This document shows, piece by piece, positions 1 to 6,013 of a stretch of DNA of 7,318 nucleotides. The notes under the pieces were generated by a model, which made no database searches, had not been told where the DNA came from, and saw only the letters and a list, made by a program, of their open reading frames with translations. The DNA comes from JAMBLL01 sp036985935 (lineage in GTDB: Bacteria; Actinomycetota; Acidimicrobiia; Spongiisociales; UBA5794): assembly GCA_036985935.1 (NCBI GenBank), contig BTQP01000101.1, forward strand, positions 1-7,318, in the 5' to 3' direction. A program made the translations under genes and the position numbers. Position 1 is the first letter of the stretch, and each line of letters opens with the position of its first letter.

Positions 1-21
1 GTGAGTCGAGCGTCCGACGGG

Positions 22-429
22 CTATCTCGTCGATGCCACTGTGCGGCGAGCCACGGCGACGCAGCGATTGGCTCGATCGACGGCTTTCGCCGCAGTCGAC
101 AGTGAGATTCCGTCGGGGTCGTACTCGGCCTTGGTCTTGAGCGGCAGCAGCCTGCGCAGATCTTTCGCCAGATCGACACCGTCCTGGCCGGCCTGTCCAA
201 GAAGGGTGAGGATCTGATCGTGGTCCTGACCGGTCGACCGGTGACCAAGGCGTGCGCCGCATACGGCGTCGCCGGCGTTGATAGCGGCGTGGATCGCCAG
301 GCTCGTCGCTGCGATTCCGCGTCCCGCCTCGAGCTCGGTACCGGCGGCGGCCCCATACTCCTCGGCCTTGGCCAGGTAGGCGCGCACTTGCGCTGTGGCC
401 ACGGGCCTGGTCCTCGGCTGCTTAGGCAT
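22..429 (-). CDS. HEPN-domain protein, likely RNase toxin of a nucleotidyltransferase-HEPN pair
   Basis: This 135-residue, mostly helical protein is the second gene of a two-gene operon. Its ATG at 429 lies inside the last codons of the nucleotidyltransferase gene (8-base overlap), which implies translational coupling. It shows an N-terminal helix with KAEEY (residues 21-25), a second helix, then RSTGQDH (64-70), an R-x5-H arrangement matching the R-x4-6-H active-site signature of HEPN ribonucleases. A later LLPLKTKAEYDP segment (94-105) resembles the conserved C-terminal helix of small actinobacterial HEPN proteins. In HepT/MntA systems the HEPN protein is an RNA-cutting toxin that the partner nucleotidyltransferase silences by adding AMP to a tyrosine next to the motif. 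Here the residues after the histidine are D-Q and that tyrosine is absent; the nearest is Y103. Family membership is fairly secure; toxin function and mode of neutralisation are inferred. Confidence 0.8.
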   Translation of the reverse strand: MPKQPRTRPVATAQVRAYLAKAEEYGAAAGTELEAGRGIAATSLAIHAAINAGDAVCGARLGHRSTGQDHDQILTLLGQAGQDGVDLAKDLRRLLPLKTKAEYDPDGISLSTAAKAVDRANRCVAVARRTVASTR

Positions 430-1051
430 CGGCCCCGTCCATCAGTTCGTGAAGGTCCAACCCGTGGACGACAAGCCCGTGGCGGCGGATGTCTCGCCAC
501 ACCTGTTGTTCTCCGGCGAGGCGCGACACGACCTCGTCGGATCCCACGTCGAGCACCTCGATGGTGTTGCCGCTGACACGGCCGATCGAGTCCTTCCACT
601 GCTGGATTGAGCTCACCCAGTCGTCGTCGGACTCGTCGACTCCTGCGGGCCGAACGAACACGACATCGATGTCACTGCTGGCGTCCGCTTCGCCTCGGGC
701 CAACGATCCGAACAGGACCACCGACACGGGCTTCACCGAGAGACCGTCAGCTGCCATCCCCATTTCGCGAACAACGCCGTCTCGCGCCCGGCTCAATGCG
801 AGCAGTGGCCTGGCAGCGATGTGGTCAGGCACGAATCGGAATTGAGAAGCCGGGGGCACTTCTCGGCGCTCGACGACGCCGAGGTCGACCAGCGGCGGTA
901 ATACTCGAGAGGCCTGGGCGATGCTCACATCTGCGAGCCGTGCGATGGTTCGTAGATTCAGCTCGGCGCTGGTTTCGGCGAGAATTGCGAGGACTCGGCC
1001 TTGCACTCCCGGTATGACCGCTTCAATAGGGTGGGTGAAATCCATGACCAC
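422..1051 (-). CDS. winged-helix nucleotidyltransferase (MNT-type), probable antitoxin and autoregulator
   Basis: The 209-residue protein has two parts. Residues about 15-75 look like a winged helix-turn-helix (TIARLADVSIAQASRVLPPL, then a basic turn and FRFV). Residues about 105-170 carry the polymerase-beta nucleotidyltransferase signature: GSLARGEADASSDIDV (115-130) with the G-S pair and the metal-binding D127 and D129; E165 in NTIEVLDV is a plausible third carboxylate. MNT-family enzymes of this kind transfer AMP to a partner HEPN toxin. The GTG at 1051 is preferred because AGAGG lies 6 bases upstream (1058-1062); the next ATG (1045) would be 12 bases away. The gene overlaps the HEPN gene downstream. 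The DNA-binding head plus the palindrome just upstream (1072-1099) suggests that it represses its own operon. The domain call is strong; the AMPylation and repressor roles are inferences. Confidence 0.85.
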   Translation of the reverse strand: MVMDFTHPIEAVIPGVQGRVLAILAETSAELNLRTIARLADVSIAQASRVLPPLVDLGVVERREVPPASQFRFVPDHIAARPLLALSRARDGVVREMGMAADGLSVKPVSVVLFGSLARGEADASSDIDVVFVRPAGVDESDDDWVSSIQQWKDSIGRVSGNTIEVLDVGSDEVVSRLAGEQQVWRDIRRHGLVVHGLDLHELMDGADA

Positions 1052-1071
1052 AGAATACCTCTATTACCTAG

Positions 1072-1099
1072 CATAAATGAAACAATTGTTTCGTTTATG
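1072..1099. promoter_or_regulatory. 28-base palindromic operator upstream of the nucleotidyltransferase-HEPN operon
   Basis: Thirteen of fourteen pairs of this AT-rich palindrome are Watson-Crick and the remaining one is a G-T pair; the central 14 bases GAAACAATTGTTTC are perfect. It is centred between 1085 and 1086 and ends 20 bases before the GTG start at 1051, directly upstream of the ribosome binding site. That is where a repressor would block the minus-strand promoter. The winged-helix head of the first gene product is the obvious candidate to bind it. I could not fix a convincing -10/-35 pair, so the promoter itself is not called. It is not terminator-like, since no T tract follows on either strand. 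Confidence 0.7.
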
Positions 1100-1517
1100 T
1101 AACGTTCTGCAGACTGCGTTTGAGGTGATTCTGTATCAGCGGAGTACGACAAAGGCAGATGCCGGATCTGCGAACGCCTCGATCGATCCCGATGCAAAGA
1201 CAGATTCCAGTGGTCGCGTCTCGCACCTCGTCAGCTTGCCCCGGTTGGAACGCACGAGAGGATTGCCCAGAAGACGCGCGGCTCGGCAATCCTTCGACCA
1301 TCCCAAGACGTTATCTGTTGAATCCGTCATGATGCGAAGGACGAGGGCGGCCAGCGGTTTCAAACAGCCGCAGAGAGTCCGCGAGACATCGAGTACTGCC
1401 GCAGAACACTGCGAACCACCGAGTATCGACTTCCCATGCCAGGATGGGGTTTCTGGCCAAACTCGCGGCATCTCGGTTGGCATGGCAACGAACGGCTGGC
1501 TGTTCTCGAGCGCGGAG
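1100..1517. other. gene-poor spacer, probable end of an inserted element
   Basis: No reading frame here looks like a protein. The long plus-strand frame starting at 1077 runs straight through the ssrA scar and its terminator, and the minus-strand frames have no recognisable domain and no good ribosome binding site. The stretch holds three inverted repeats: a small hairpin GCAGAT-GCCGG-ATCTGC (1155-1171), a perfect 9-bp repeat AGGATTGCC/GGCAATCCT with a 17-base spacer (1259-1293), and an 8-bp repeat CCATGCCA/TGGCATGG (1434-1441 and 1478-1485). Its position just before the ssrA scar is where recombinase arm sites of an integrated element would lie, but nothing proves that role. Confidence 0.4.
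1259..1293. repeat. inverted repeat, 9-bp perfect arms
   Basis: AGGATTGCC (1259-1267) and GGCAATCCT (1285-1293) are exact reverse complements separated by 17 bases. The repeat lies in gene-free DNA. No T tract follows on either strand, so a terminator is unlikely. It could be a protein-binding site or a structured RNA element. Confidence 0.4.
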
Positions 1518-1543
1518 AGGGTTCGAGTCCCCTCAGCTCCACC
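1518..1543 (+). pseudogene. ssrA: 3'-end fragment of the tmRNA gene (ssrA), integration scar
   Basis: GGGTTCGAGTCCCCTCAG followed by CTCCACCG is the T-loop, T-stem 3' strand and acceptor strand of a tmRNA; CAGCTCCACC is the typical tmRNA 3' end, with ACCG as in mycobacterial ssrA. The rest of the gene is missing: there is no 5' acceptor strand GGGGCTG, no tag reading frame and no pseudoknot region within the preceding 450 bases. The 5' strand of the T stem (GAGGG) pairs poorly with CCCCT (one A-C mismatch, one G-T), as expected if sequence left of about 1518 comes from another molecule. The 3' end of ssrA is a classic integration site for phages and islands, so this is best read as the distal attachment junction. 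An intact ssrA should lie to the left, outside the window. A tRNA is excluded because no matching 5' half is present. Confidence 0.7.
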
Positions 1544-1547
1544 GCTC

Positions 1548-1583
1548 GGGATCCCTGCGTGTCAAGGGGTCCCTTCGTCTTCT
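1548..1583 (+). terminator. Rho-independent terminator of ssrA
   Basis: GGGATCCCT (1548-1556) pairs with AGGGGTCCC (1565-1573) over nine positions (one G-T pair), with an 8-base loop, and is followed by the T-rich tail TTCGTCTTCT. It sits 4 bases after the tmRNA 3' end, as expected for the native ssrA terminator. This supports the view that sequence to the right is the original flank of the attachment site. Confidence 0.65.
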
Positions 1584-1803
1584 GATTCTCGCGCTCTCGG
1601 TGCCGTTGGCGGCGAATTGTCCGTCGGCAGTCTGTTGTACCTTGGTGTGCAGTCCCGGTTCAATCATGGACACTGTGGCTCCGGTTGGGGGGTGACAGAT
1701 CCGACGATGAAGCGAGGGACACCAAGCGCGACGGGACAGCGCCGTCGCCGCCCAGGGCGTTGTTGAGATCCCTAGCTCCAGGAAACGACTGAGGTGTTGA
1801 TGC
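1584..1803. other. intergenic, no gene recognised
   Basis: No supportable gene is seen between the ssrA terminator and the end of the GHKL ATPase gene. The only structure is a 7-bp hairpin GCGACGG-GACAGCG-CCGTCGC (1728-1748), which has no T tract on the minus-strand side and so is a weak candidate for the terminator of the ATPase operon. Confidence 0.4.
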
Positions 1804-4005
1804 TCATAGCGGGCACTGGACCTCGTGGGCGATCGGGAGGAAGCTCGTCATCAGCTTGGAGTACTCGGCGTAGAACAGATCCCAGTCTGCGTCCTCGTAA
1901 TCCTCTGGCGCGTTCTGTATGTCACGGCTCAGCATCTGGGCGCAGAGCGCATCGCTGACGATCTCTGCAAGTAGGAGCCGGAAGTGCATCGAGTCCTGCC
2001 CCGGGAATCCCTTTGCTTTGTCACCAAGGTACCGAGCCAGTGACTGGTGACGCGCTGCTATCTCGAGGACATTCTGGCGCCAGCGATAGCGCTGGTTGCC
2101 CAGATCAACGTCCCTGAGCTTGATCTTGATACCGAATCCGGCGGGGAGTACCGAGATGATTTCAGCAGTCGCCTTCGCGTCGCCCACGGTTGCGGTGAGC
2201 AGGCCCTGAGCCAGAGTTTCGTCCGCTTTCACGAAGACCTCGCAGATCGCGACACCGAGGTCGTGGCGCGGGTGCAGTGTCGGGTCCCCGGATACGGTCA
2301 GGTGCGGCCCAGCGCCGGTCAATTCGAGGTCGGCTCTTGCGGGCTCTGGTATCAGGCTCAGGGGTGCGAGCAGGCGGAGTTTCTTTCGCGTGGAGCCGAT
2401 CCGTACCTGGTATTGCTTCCTTTGGAATGCCAGCGATGTGATGTCCCTGTATCTATCAGCTTCCGACTCGAGCACCTCGATGGTCGCCTCGGCGGTGATC
2501 GGCCCTACCCCTACGTGTATGCCGGTTGCCAGCGTCGCCGCCTCGGCAGTGACCTTCCATGTCGCTCGAAGAATCCCGTCTTTTCCCGGGTGCGTCTCCA
2601 GGGCTGCATACCGTTTGCTTGTTCGGATTGCATCGTCGTGGCAGTCGACCTGAACCGTGGACCCTTCCTCGAGCTCAGGGAAGGTTTCCTGGTTGATACT
2701 GAGACCCATCCTGATCGAATGCCCGATCAGGATCTGGCTGAACGGAGGGCTCAGCTGGTAACCGCGCTTCATCAATTCGCTCGTGGAGGACGTGGAGGAC
2801 GTGTCTCGAGCTTCATCGTCGCTGAACTTCTCCATGAACTCGAGTGCTGCCTTCTCGAGCCGGTCGAGTCTCTGCCGCGTGGCACGATTCTCAATCTCCG
2901 CCTGTTCGTGCTCTGCTCTCTTGCGCTCCTCTTCGACCAAGGGGCGTAGCCGCTTCAACACCTCCGCGGTGAGGGCTTTGACAAACGGATGGTCGCGCGT
3001 CATCCCCGATCTGCGAGATGGGTCAATGATGGGACGGGGGTTATCCGGCGCGGGGAGAAGTCCCTGATCGAACCGCTCATCGAACTCATCCGATAGGTCG
3101 TCGATGTACTCGCACACCAGCCGGCCATAGAACCAACGTGCGTGCGGATCGCCCTCGAGGCCCGGATCGAAGAGCGTCGATTCGTGGATCGCGTGGCGGG
3201 ATTTGACCAGGATGCCGCCGAGACGAAACCGACTCACCTCCTTTGCCAGGCGCTCGTGGGCACGGCGGATAGTCAGCTTGGCATGCGCTTCGGGGTATCC
3301 CGGTACATGGAGCTGAACCTTGACCCGGTCGGTTCCCTGTATCGAAGGCGCGATGAGGGAAACAACTTCTCCGCTGTTGAGATCACGAAGAGTGACCTTG
3401 CGAGCCGGATCTGAGAAGATGTCGCGCAAGCTGACGAGTCGCTCCAGCTTCTGCCGTAGGTTGTCGTGATGGGGGATGGACTCGTTTTGATCGACCTCGA
3501 GCGTCACCATCGTTCCTGTTCCCCGCGGAACGCCGAGTTCCTTGCGCAGGGCCTTGGTCACTGGCTTCGACTCGTACAGGGTGAACTCCATGAACGGGGA
3601 TACTTCACACGAGTGGAAGCGCCCATCGCCAGCGATTGACCTGAACGTGACTCGACCCAGGCTGGCGACATCCTTTGCCCCGCGGGAGTTTGTGCCGCGT
3701 ACCGCTTTTCCTTCGTGAAGGCCACTAACCCGCCCGCCCATGTGGGATAGCTTCTCGTCCATCACCTCGCTCGTCATTCCATCAGCGAAATCCCGAACCT
3801 GATAGAGACTGGGTTGACCTCGCCGGCGATCGACCTCAATCTGGATCGTCCCCTCGCCGCCGAGGAGCTGATAACGGTCGTCCGCGTTTGTCACCAATTC
3901 GGTCGTGGCATCGAAGATGTCGCGGATCGATAACTTGGCGTTCTGGATCAGAGTCCTCCGGCCGGCCTGCACGTCCTTCTTCTTGATTGCCGGGTCTGAT
4001 GTCAC
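1804..4005 (-). CDS. GHKL (Hsp90/MutL/MORC-type) ATPase, probable defence protein
   Basis: I take the GTG at 4005 as start: GAGG lies 7 bases upstream, the preceding frame stops at 4010, and translation upstream of it (to an ATG at 4068) only shadows the end of that gene. The product has 733 residues. The N-terminal Bergerat ATP-binding fold is clear: N-box ELVTNADD (36-43), G1 box DFADGM (72-77) and a glycine-rich G2 lid RGTNSRGAKDVASLG (103-117). An S5-like/transducer region follows (about 135-330), then a charged coiled coil (about 341-395, LVEEERKRAEHEQAEIE), a Ser/Thr-rich linker (TSSTSSTS) and a C-terminal region of beta-rich repeats with a helical end. There is no signal peptide or membrane segment. 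Prokaryotic MORC-like GHKL ATPases are known from restriction-type operons, where they are thought to clamp or remodel DNA for a nuclease. The partner genes upstream appear decayed, so it may be orphaned or work with the divergent nuclease at 4772. The ATPase fold is secure; the defence role is inferred. Confidence 0.85.
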   Translation of the reverse strand: MTSDPAIKKKDVQAGRRTLIQNAKLSIRDIFDATTELVTNADDRYQLLGGEGTIQIEVDRRRGQPSLYQVRDFADGMTSEVMDEKLSHMGGRVSGLHEGKAVRGTNSRGAKDVASLGRVTFRSIAGDGRFHSCEVSPFMEFTLYESKPVTKALRKELGVPRGTGTMVTLEVDQNESIPHHDNLRQKLERLVSLRDIFSDPARKVTLRDLNSGEVVSLIAPSIQGTDRVKVQLHVPGYPEAHAKLTIRRAHERLAKEVSRFRLGGILVKSRHAIHESTLFDPGLEGDPHARWFYGRLVCEYIDDLSDEFDERFDQGLLPAPDNPRPIIDPSRRSGMTRDHPFVKALTAEVLKRLRPLVEEERKRAEHEQAEIENRATRQRLDRLEKAALEFMEKFSDDEARDTSSTSSTSELMKRGYQLSPPFSQILIGHSIRMGLSINQETFPELEEGSTVQVDCHDDAIRTSKRYAALETHPGKDGILRATWKVTAEAATLATGIHVGVGPITAEATIEVLESEADRYRDITSLAFQRKQYQVRIGSTRKKLRLLAPLSLIPEPARADLELTGAGPHLTVSGDPTLHPRHDLGVAICEVFVKADETLAQGLLTATVGDAKATAEIISVLPAGFGIKIKLRDVDLGNQRYRWRQNVLEIAARHQSLARYLGDKAKGFPGQDSMHFRLLLAEIVSDALCAQMLSRDIQNAPEDYEDADWDLFYAEYSKLMTSFLPIAHEVQCPL

Positions 4006-4009
4006 GTCG

Positions 4010-4383
4010 TCACCTCGCTTCCTCGTACGAGATCTCGAGCTTGCCAACGAACTCGATGAGTTCGGCATCTTCCGATGCAGCGGCCACCAACCGGAGATTG
4101 TCGAAACGGCGGTCCCGAACGCTTGGCTCTGCGTCGACTCGGCATCTCATGAGATCTGCCAGTCGCCCGATGGGCGAGCGTCGGTCAAAGCCACGCGAAC
4201 AATGTCCTGTCGGGGATGTCTGGATAGTTGGGCCACGAGAACGAACCCGAGAAGAGCTCATGGCACTTGAGGGCGATGTCTTCGGTGTGCACCTTGCGGG
4301 TAGTCCCGCCACACATCGCCAGCAAACACGACCAGCTCACGATTCGAGAACTCAGTCGGATTCAGCGACGTGTCGTTAGACAT
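4010..4383 (-). pseudogene. frameshifted small gene upstream of the GHKL ATPase
   Basis: Protein-like sequence continues through this span only by changing frame. It starts at ATG 4383 (MSNDTSLNPTEFSNRELVVF, then AGDVWRDYPQ). It shifts near 4293 to VHTEDIALKCHELFSGSFSW and PNYPDIPD, shifts near 4208 to DIVRVALTDAR, and shifts again before about 4150 into VDAEPSVRDRRFDNLRL and the ending ELIEFVGKLEISYEEAR (stop 4010-4012). The total length, 374 bases, is not a multiple of three. The pieces read as one helical protein of about 125 residues; the FSW-YPDIPD-VRVALTDAR part recalls small winged-helix-like accessory proteins, but I cannot name the family with confidence. Its ATG overlaps the stop of the frame upstream (TGATG) and its stop lies 4 bases before the ATPase start, so it was a coupled operon member. 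Real decay and sequencing indels both fit; an internal deletion near 4150 is also possible. Confidence 0.65.
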
Positions 4384-4550
4384 CACAATGCCCGGTAGTC
4401 AGGAGGCGCACTCCACATATCCGCGAAGGTGCCGTCCAGTTCTTGCGGATCGCGCACAAGGTATCCGTTGCGTCGGCGGCGCTCGAACAACCCCTCCCTA
4501 CGAAGCCAACATACACGATGGCAAGCAGAGATATTGGACGGAGTGAACAT
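4383..4550 (-). pseudogene. probable 3' remnant of a lost upstream operon gene
   Basis: An open frame ends at 4383 in a TGATG overlap with the next gene. Its last ~35 residues (LFERRRRNGYLVRDPQELDG, then TFADMWSAPPDYRAL) look like a real protein C-terminus. Upstream of about 4500 the translation becomes unconvincing, and the frame closes at a TGA near 4634. An ATG at 4550 would give 55 residues but has no good ribosome binding site. The likeliest reading is the tail of a larger gene whose 5' part has been deleted or scrambled. A genuine small gene is the alternative. I do not recognise the family. Confidence 0.45.
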
Positions 4551-4771
4551 GTGCAGGGAATTGCTTGCGGCTGGGACACGTCCCGCGACAGGTGTATGAG
4601 TGACGTCGCGTCTGCCTCGGGGTCTTCTTTCTCAGCCGACTCTTGGTGTGGTGCCCTGGGCGATCATCGAGAACTGAGGCGGGTGGCCGGATATATGCCA
4701 TGCATTGACACGCCGGGGTGTCCGGTGGCGTGTCATAGCCGGATGGTACGGTCGTGCGAGAGGGAGAGATG
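4551..4771. other. intergenic region between divergent genes
   Basis: No gene is supportable here; frames across it are low-complexity or shadow reading. It separates the decayed minus-strand operon from the plus-strand nuclease gene and must hold the promoter of the latter. The only strong structure is the inverted repeat at 4706-4735. Confidence 0.5.
4706..4735. promoter_or_regulatory. inverted repeat upstream of the PD-(D/E)XK gene, possible operator
   Basis: TGACACGCC (4706-4714) and GGCGTGTCA (4727-4735) are perfect reverse complements around a 12-base spacer that itself contains a third GTGTC half-site (4718-4722). A consensus TTGACA -35 hexamer (4705-4710) is embedded in the left arm. 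However, no good -10 lies 16-19 bases downstream, so the promoter is tentative. The repeat ends 36 bases before the ATG at 4772. No T tract follows, which argues against a terminator. Confidence 0.5.
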
Positions 4772-5617
4772 ATGTCGGACGAAGCCAGGATCATCAAGGG
4801 TCAGGTCGATTGGGCGGAGCGCCACGTGATCGAGTTCGACCGATCCAACGTGTGCGCCACGGTGGACGACAACCTGTTCATCCCACTACGCCCACAGACC
4901 GAGGCAGAGTTCGGCAGGGGAGCCGGCGACGAGCTGGGCAGGCCCGGCGCAGCCGGTTCGATGGCGTCGTTGCGATCCTCGGCGGCGCTGGCGGTCAACT
5001 TTTTCGACCCATGGCGGGGAACCGACCTCGGACCGCTGACCGAGCTGATCGCCGCCGACCGCTGGGCAGATCGGCTCAGGTTCGAGGTGACCTACCCGAC
5101 CGGGCTCAAGGGGATACCCCCGCATCTCGACGTCGTGATCGACCAGCAGGGTCACATCCCGGTGGGCATCGAATCTAAGTTCACCGAGGTGTACTCGACG
5201 GCTCACAACGAGTTCCGGCCTTCCTACTTCGACGCGCCCGGACTGTGGGACGACATGACTCGAACTCGCGAGCTTGCCGAGGGCATAGCCGCTGGAACCG
5301 AGCACTTCGACACCCTGGGAGCCGCCCAGCTCATCAAACACCTGCTCGGCTTCAAGCGCGAGTACGGTGTCGGCCGCTTCCGCCTTCTCTACCTGTGGTA
5401 CGAGTGGCCCGGAGAGATCGCGCGCCGACATCGCGCACAGCTCTCCCGATTCTCGAACAGCATCGACAGCGAACTGGACTTTGCTGCGTTGACGTATCAG
5501 CAGCTGTTCGAGCGGCTCAGGACCGTTGAGGAGCCCCAATCCGGGTACCTCGCTTACCTTGAGGATCGGTACTTTGCCGGCGAACAACCCTCACCTCGTG
5601 TGAGGTCGGGCCGATAA
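4772..5617 (+). CDS. PD-(D/E)XK nuclease superfamily protein (PGN_0703-like putative restriction endonuclease)
   Basis: The 281-residue protein shows SSAALAVNFFDPW (69-81), then the nuclease core: E105 in RFEVTY, D120 in PPHLDVVID, and E134-S-K136 in VGIESKFTE, the D...E-x-K metal-binding triad. NEFRPSYF..PGLW (146-159) and QLIKHLLGF (186-194) followed by FRLLYLWYEWPG (203-214) match the conserved layout I associate with PGN_0703-type putative restriction endonucleases. It is soluble, with no signal peptide. Tandem ATGs at 4769 and 4772 and a GTG at 4754 are possible starts; GGAG at 4763-4766 favours 4772. No methyltransferase is adjacent, so it is not a simple type II system. It stands alone on the plus strand, divergent from the GHKL ATPase operon, and might supply nuclease activity to it. 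The fold is well supported; substrate and partner are unknown. Confidence 0.75.
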   Translation: MSDEARIIKGQVDWAERHVIEFDRSNVCATVDDNLFIPLRPQTEAEFGRGAGDELGRPGAAGSMASLRSSAALAVNFFDPWRGTDLGPLTELIAADRWADRLRFEVTYPTGLKGIPPHLDVVIDQQGHIPVGIESKFTEVYSTAHNEFRPSYFDAPGLWDDMTRTRELAEGIAAGTEHFDTLGAAQLIKHLLGFKREYGVGRFRLLYLWYEWPGEIARRHRAQLSRFSNSIDSELDFAALTYQQLFERLRTVEEPQSGYLAYLEDRYFAGEQPSPRVRSGR

Positions 5618-5701
5618 CCGGTACAGATATCGCCAAATCCTGTGGATCGGGTCGGATGGCTAGGGTTAGGCGTCCGAGCTCGTCCACTCAGACGGGTGGC
5701 T

Positions 5702-6013
5702 TCATGCACGTTGATGCCGCTCACAGTAGAGGGTGCCCCTGATCCTCGGATCGGCGCAATCCGCGCAGCTATTTCCCGGCCGTTGAGTTGTCCAACCCTT
5801 CCCTCCGGTTTCGCGAATCGGGTTTCTCATCTTGTACGAGTCTTCTCTTCGGATCTCTCTGGCGATGGTGAGACCGATACCCTTGACGTTCTCCGCCGCG
5901 TTGTCCCATTCCTCGCGGTGGCTTTTCAACCACTCCCGGCAGTCCTTGCAGCGCTCACCCGGATACTGCATCGGAGTGCCACAGCCGCCAACACACTCAT
6001 GCTTGTGCTCCAC
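5702..6013 (-). CDS. small protein with two zinc-binding modules
   Basis: The start is GTG at 6013, supported by a strong GGGAGG five bases upstream. The 103-residue product has two cysteine clusters with the same spacing: C7-x3-C11-x10-C22-x2-C25 near the N-terminus and C83-x2-C86-x10-C97-x2-H100 at the C-terminus (CADCADPRIRGTLYCERHQ). They are joined by a helical, charged linker (about 26-65, KSHREEWDNAAENVKGIG). Paired zinc ribbon or treble-clef knuckles of this size usually bind nucleic acid or protein partners. I do not recognise a named family. It lies 160 bp downstream of the DprA-like gene on the same strand and may be in its operon or have its own promoter. It converges with the nuclease gene ending at 5617; no terminator is evident in the 84-bp gap. 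Coding status is supported by the cysteine pattern and ribosome binding site; function is unknown. Confidence 0.65.
   Translation of the reverse strand: MEHKHECVGGCGTPMQYPGERCKDCREWLKSHREEWDNAAENVKGIGLTIAREIRREDSYKMRNPIRETGGKGWTTQRPGNSCADCADPRIRGTLYCERHQRA

Noticed and set aside
1136..1483. Minus-strand frame of 115 codons between the toxin operon and the ssrA scar
   Set aside because: No domain, low-complexity composition, no ribosome binding site; a competing frame of 68 codons overlaps it equally well.
1434..1485. 8-bp inverted repeat CCATGCCA/TGGCATGG as recombinase arm sites
   Set aside because: The arms are short and 36 bases apart, and no third copy is seen; not strong enough to call.
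1480..1543. Complete tRNA gene ending in CAGCTCCACC
   Set aside because: No 5' acceptor strand, D arm or anticodon arm can be folded within 75-95 bases upstream; the sequence fits a tmRNA 3' end.
1077..1766. Long plus-strand open frame of 229 codons
   Set aside because: It runs through the operator palindrome, the ssrA fragment and its terminator, has no ribosome binding site and resembles no protein family.
4006..4068. N-terminal extension of the GHKL ATPase to an ATG at 4068
   Set aside because: The extension (Ser/Arg-rich) overlaps the end of the upstream gene and has no ribosome binding site, while the GTG at 4005 has a well-spaced GAGG.
4498..4797. Minus-strand frame of 99 codons over the nuclease promoter region
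   Set aside because: It covers the start of the plus-strand nuclease gene and the inverted repeat, and its composition is not protein-like.
5589..5605. Hairpin CCTCAC-CTCGT-GTGAGG as terminator of the nuclease gene
   Set aside because: It lies inside the last codons, before the stop, and no T tract follows.
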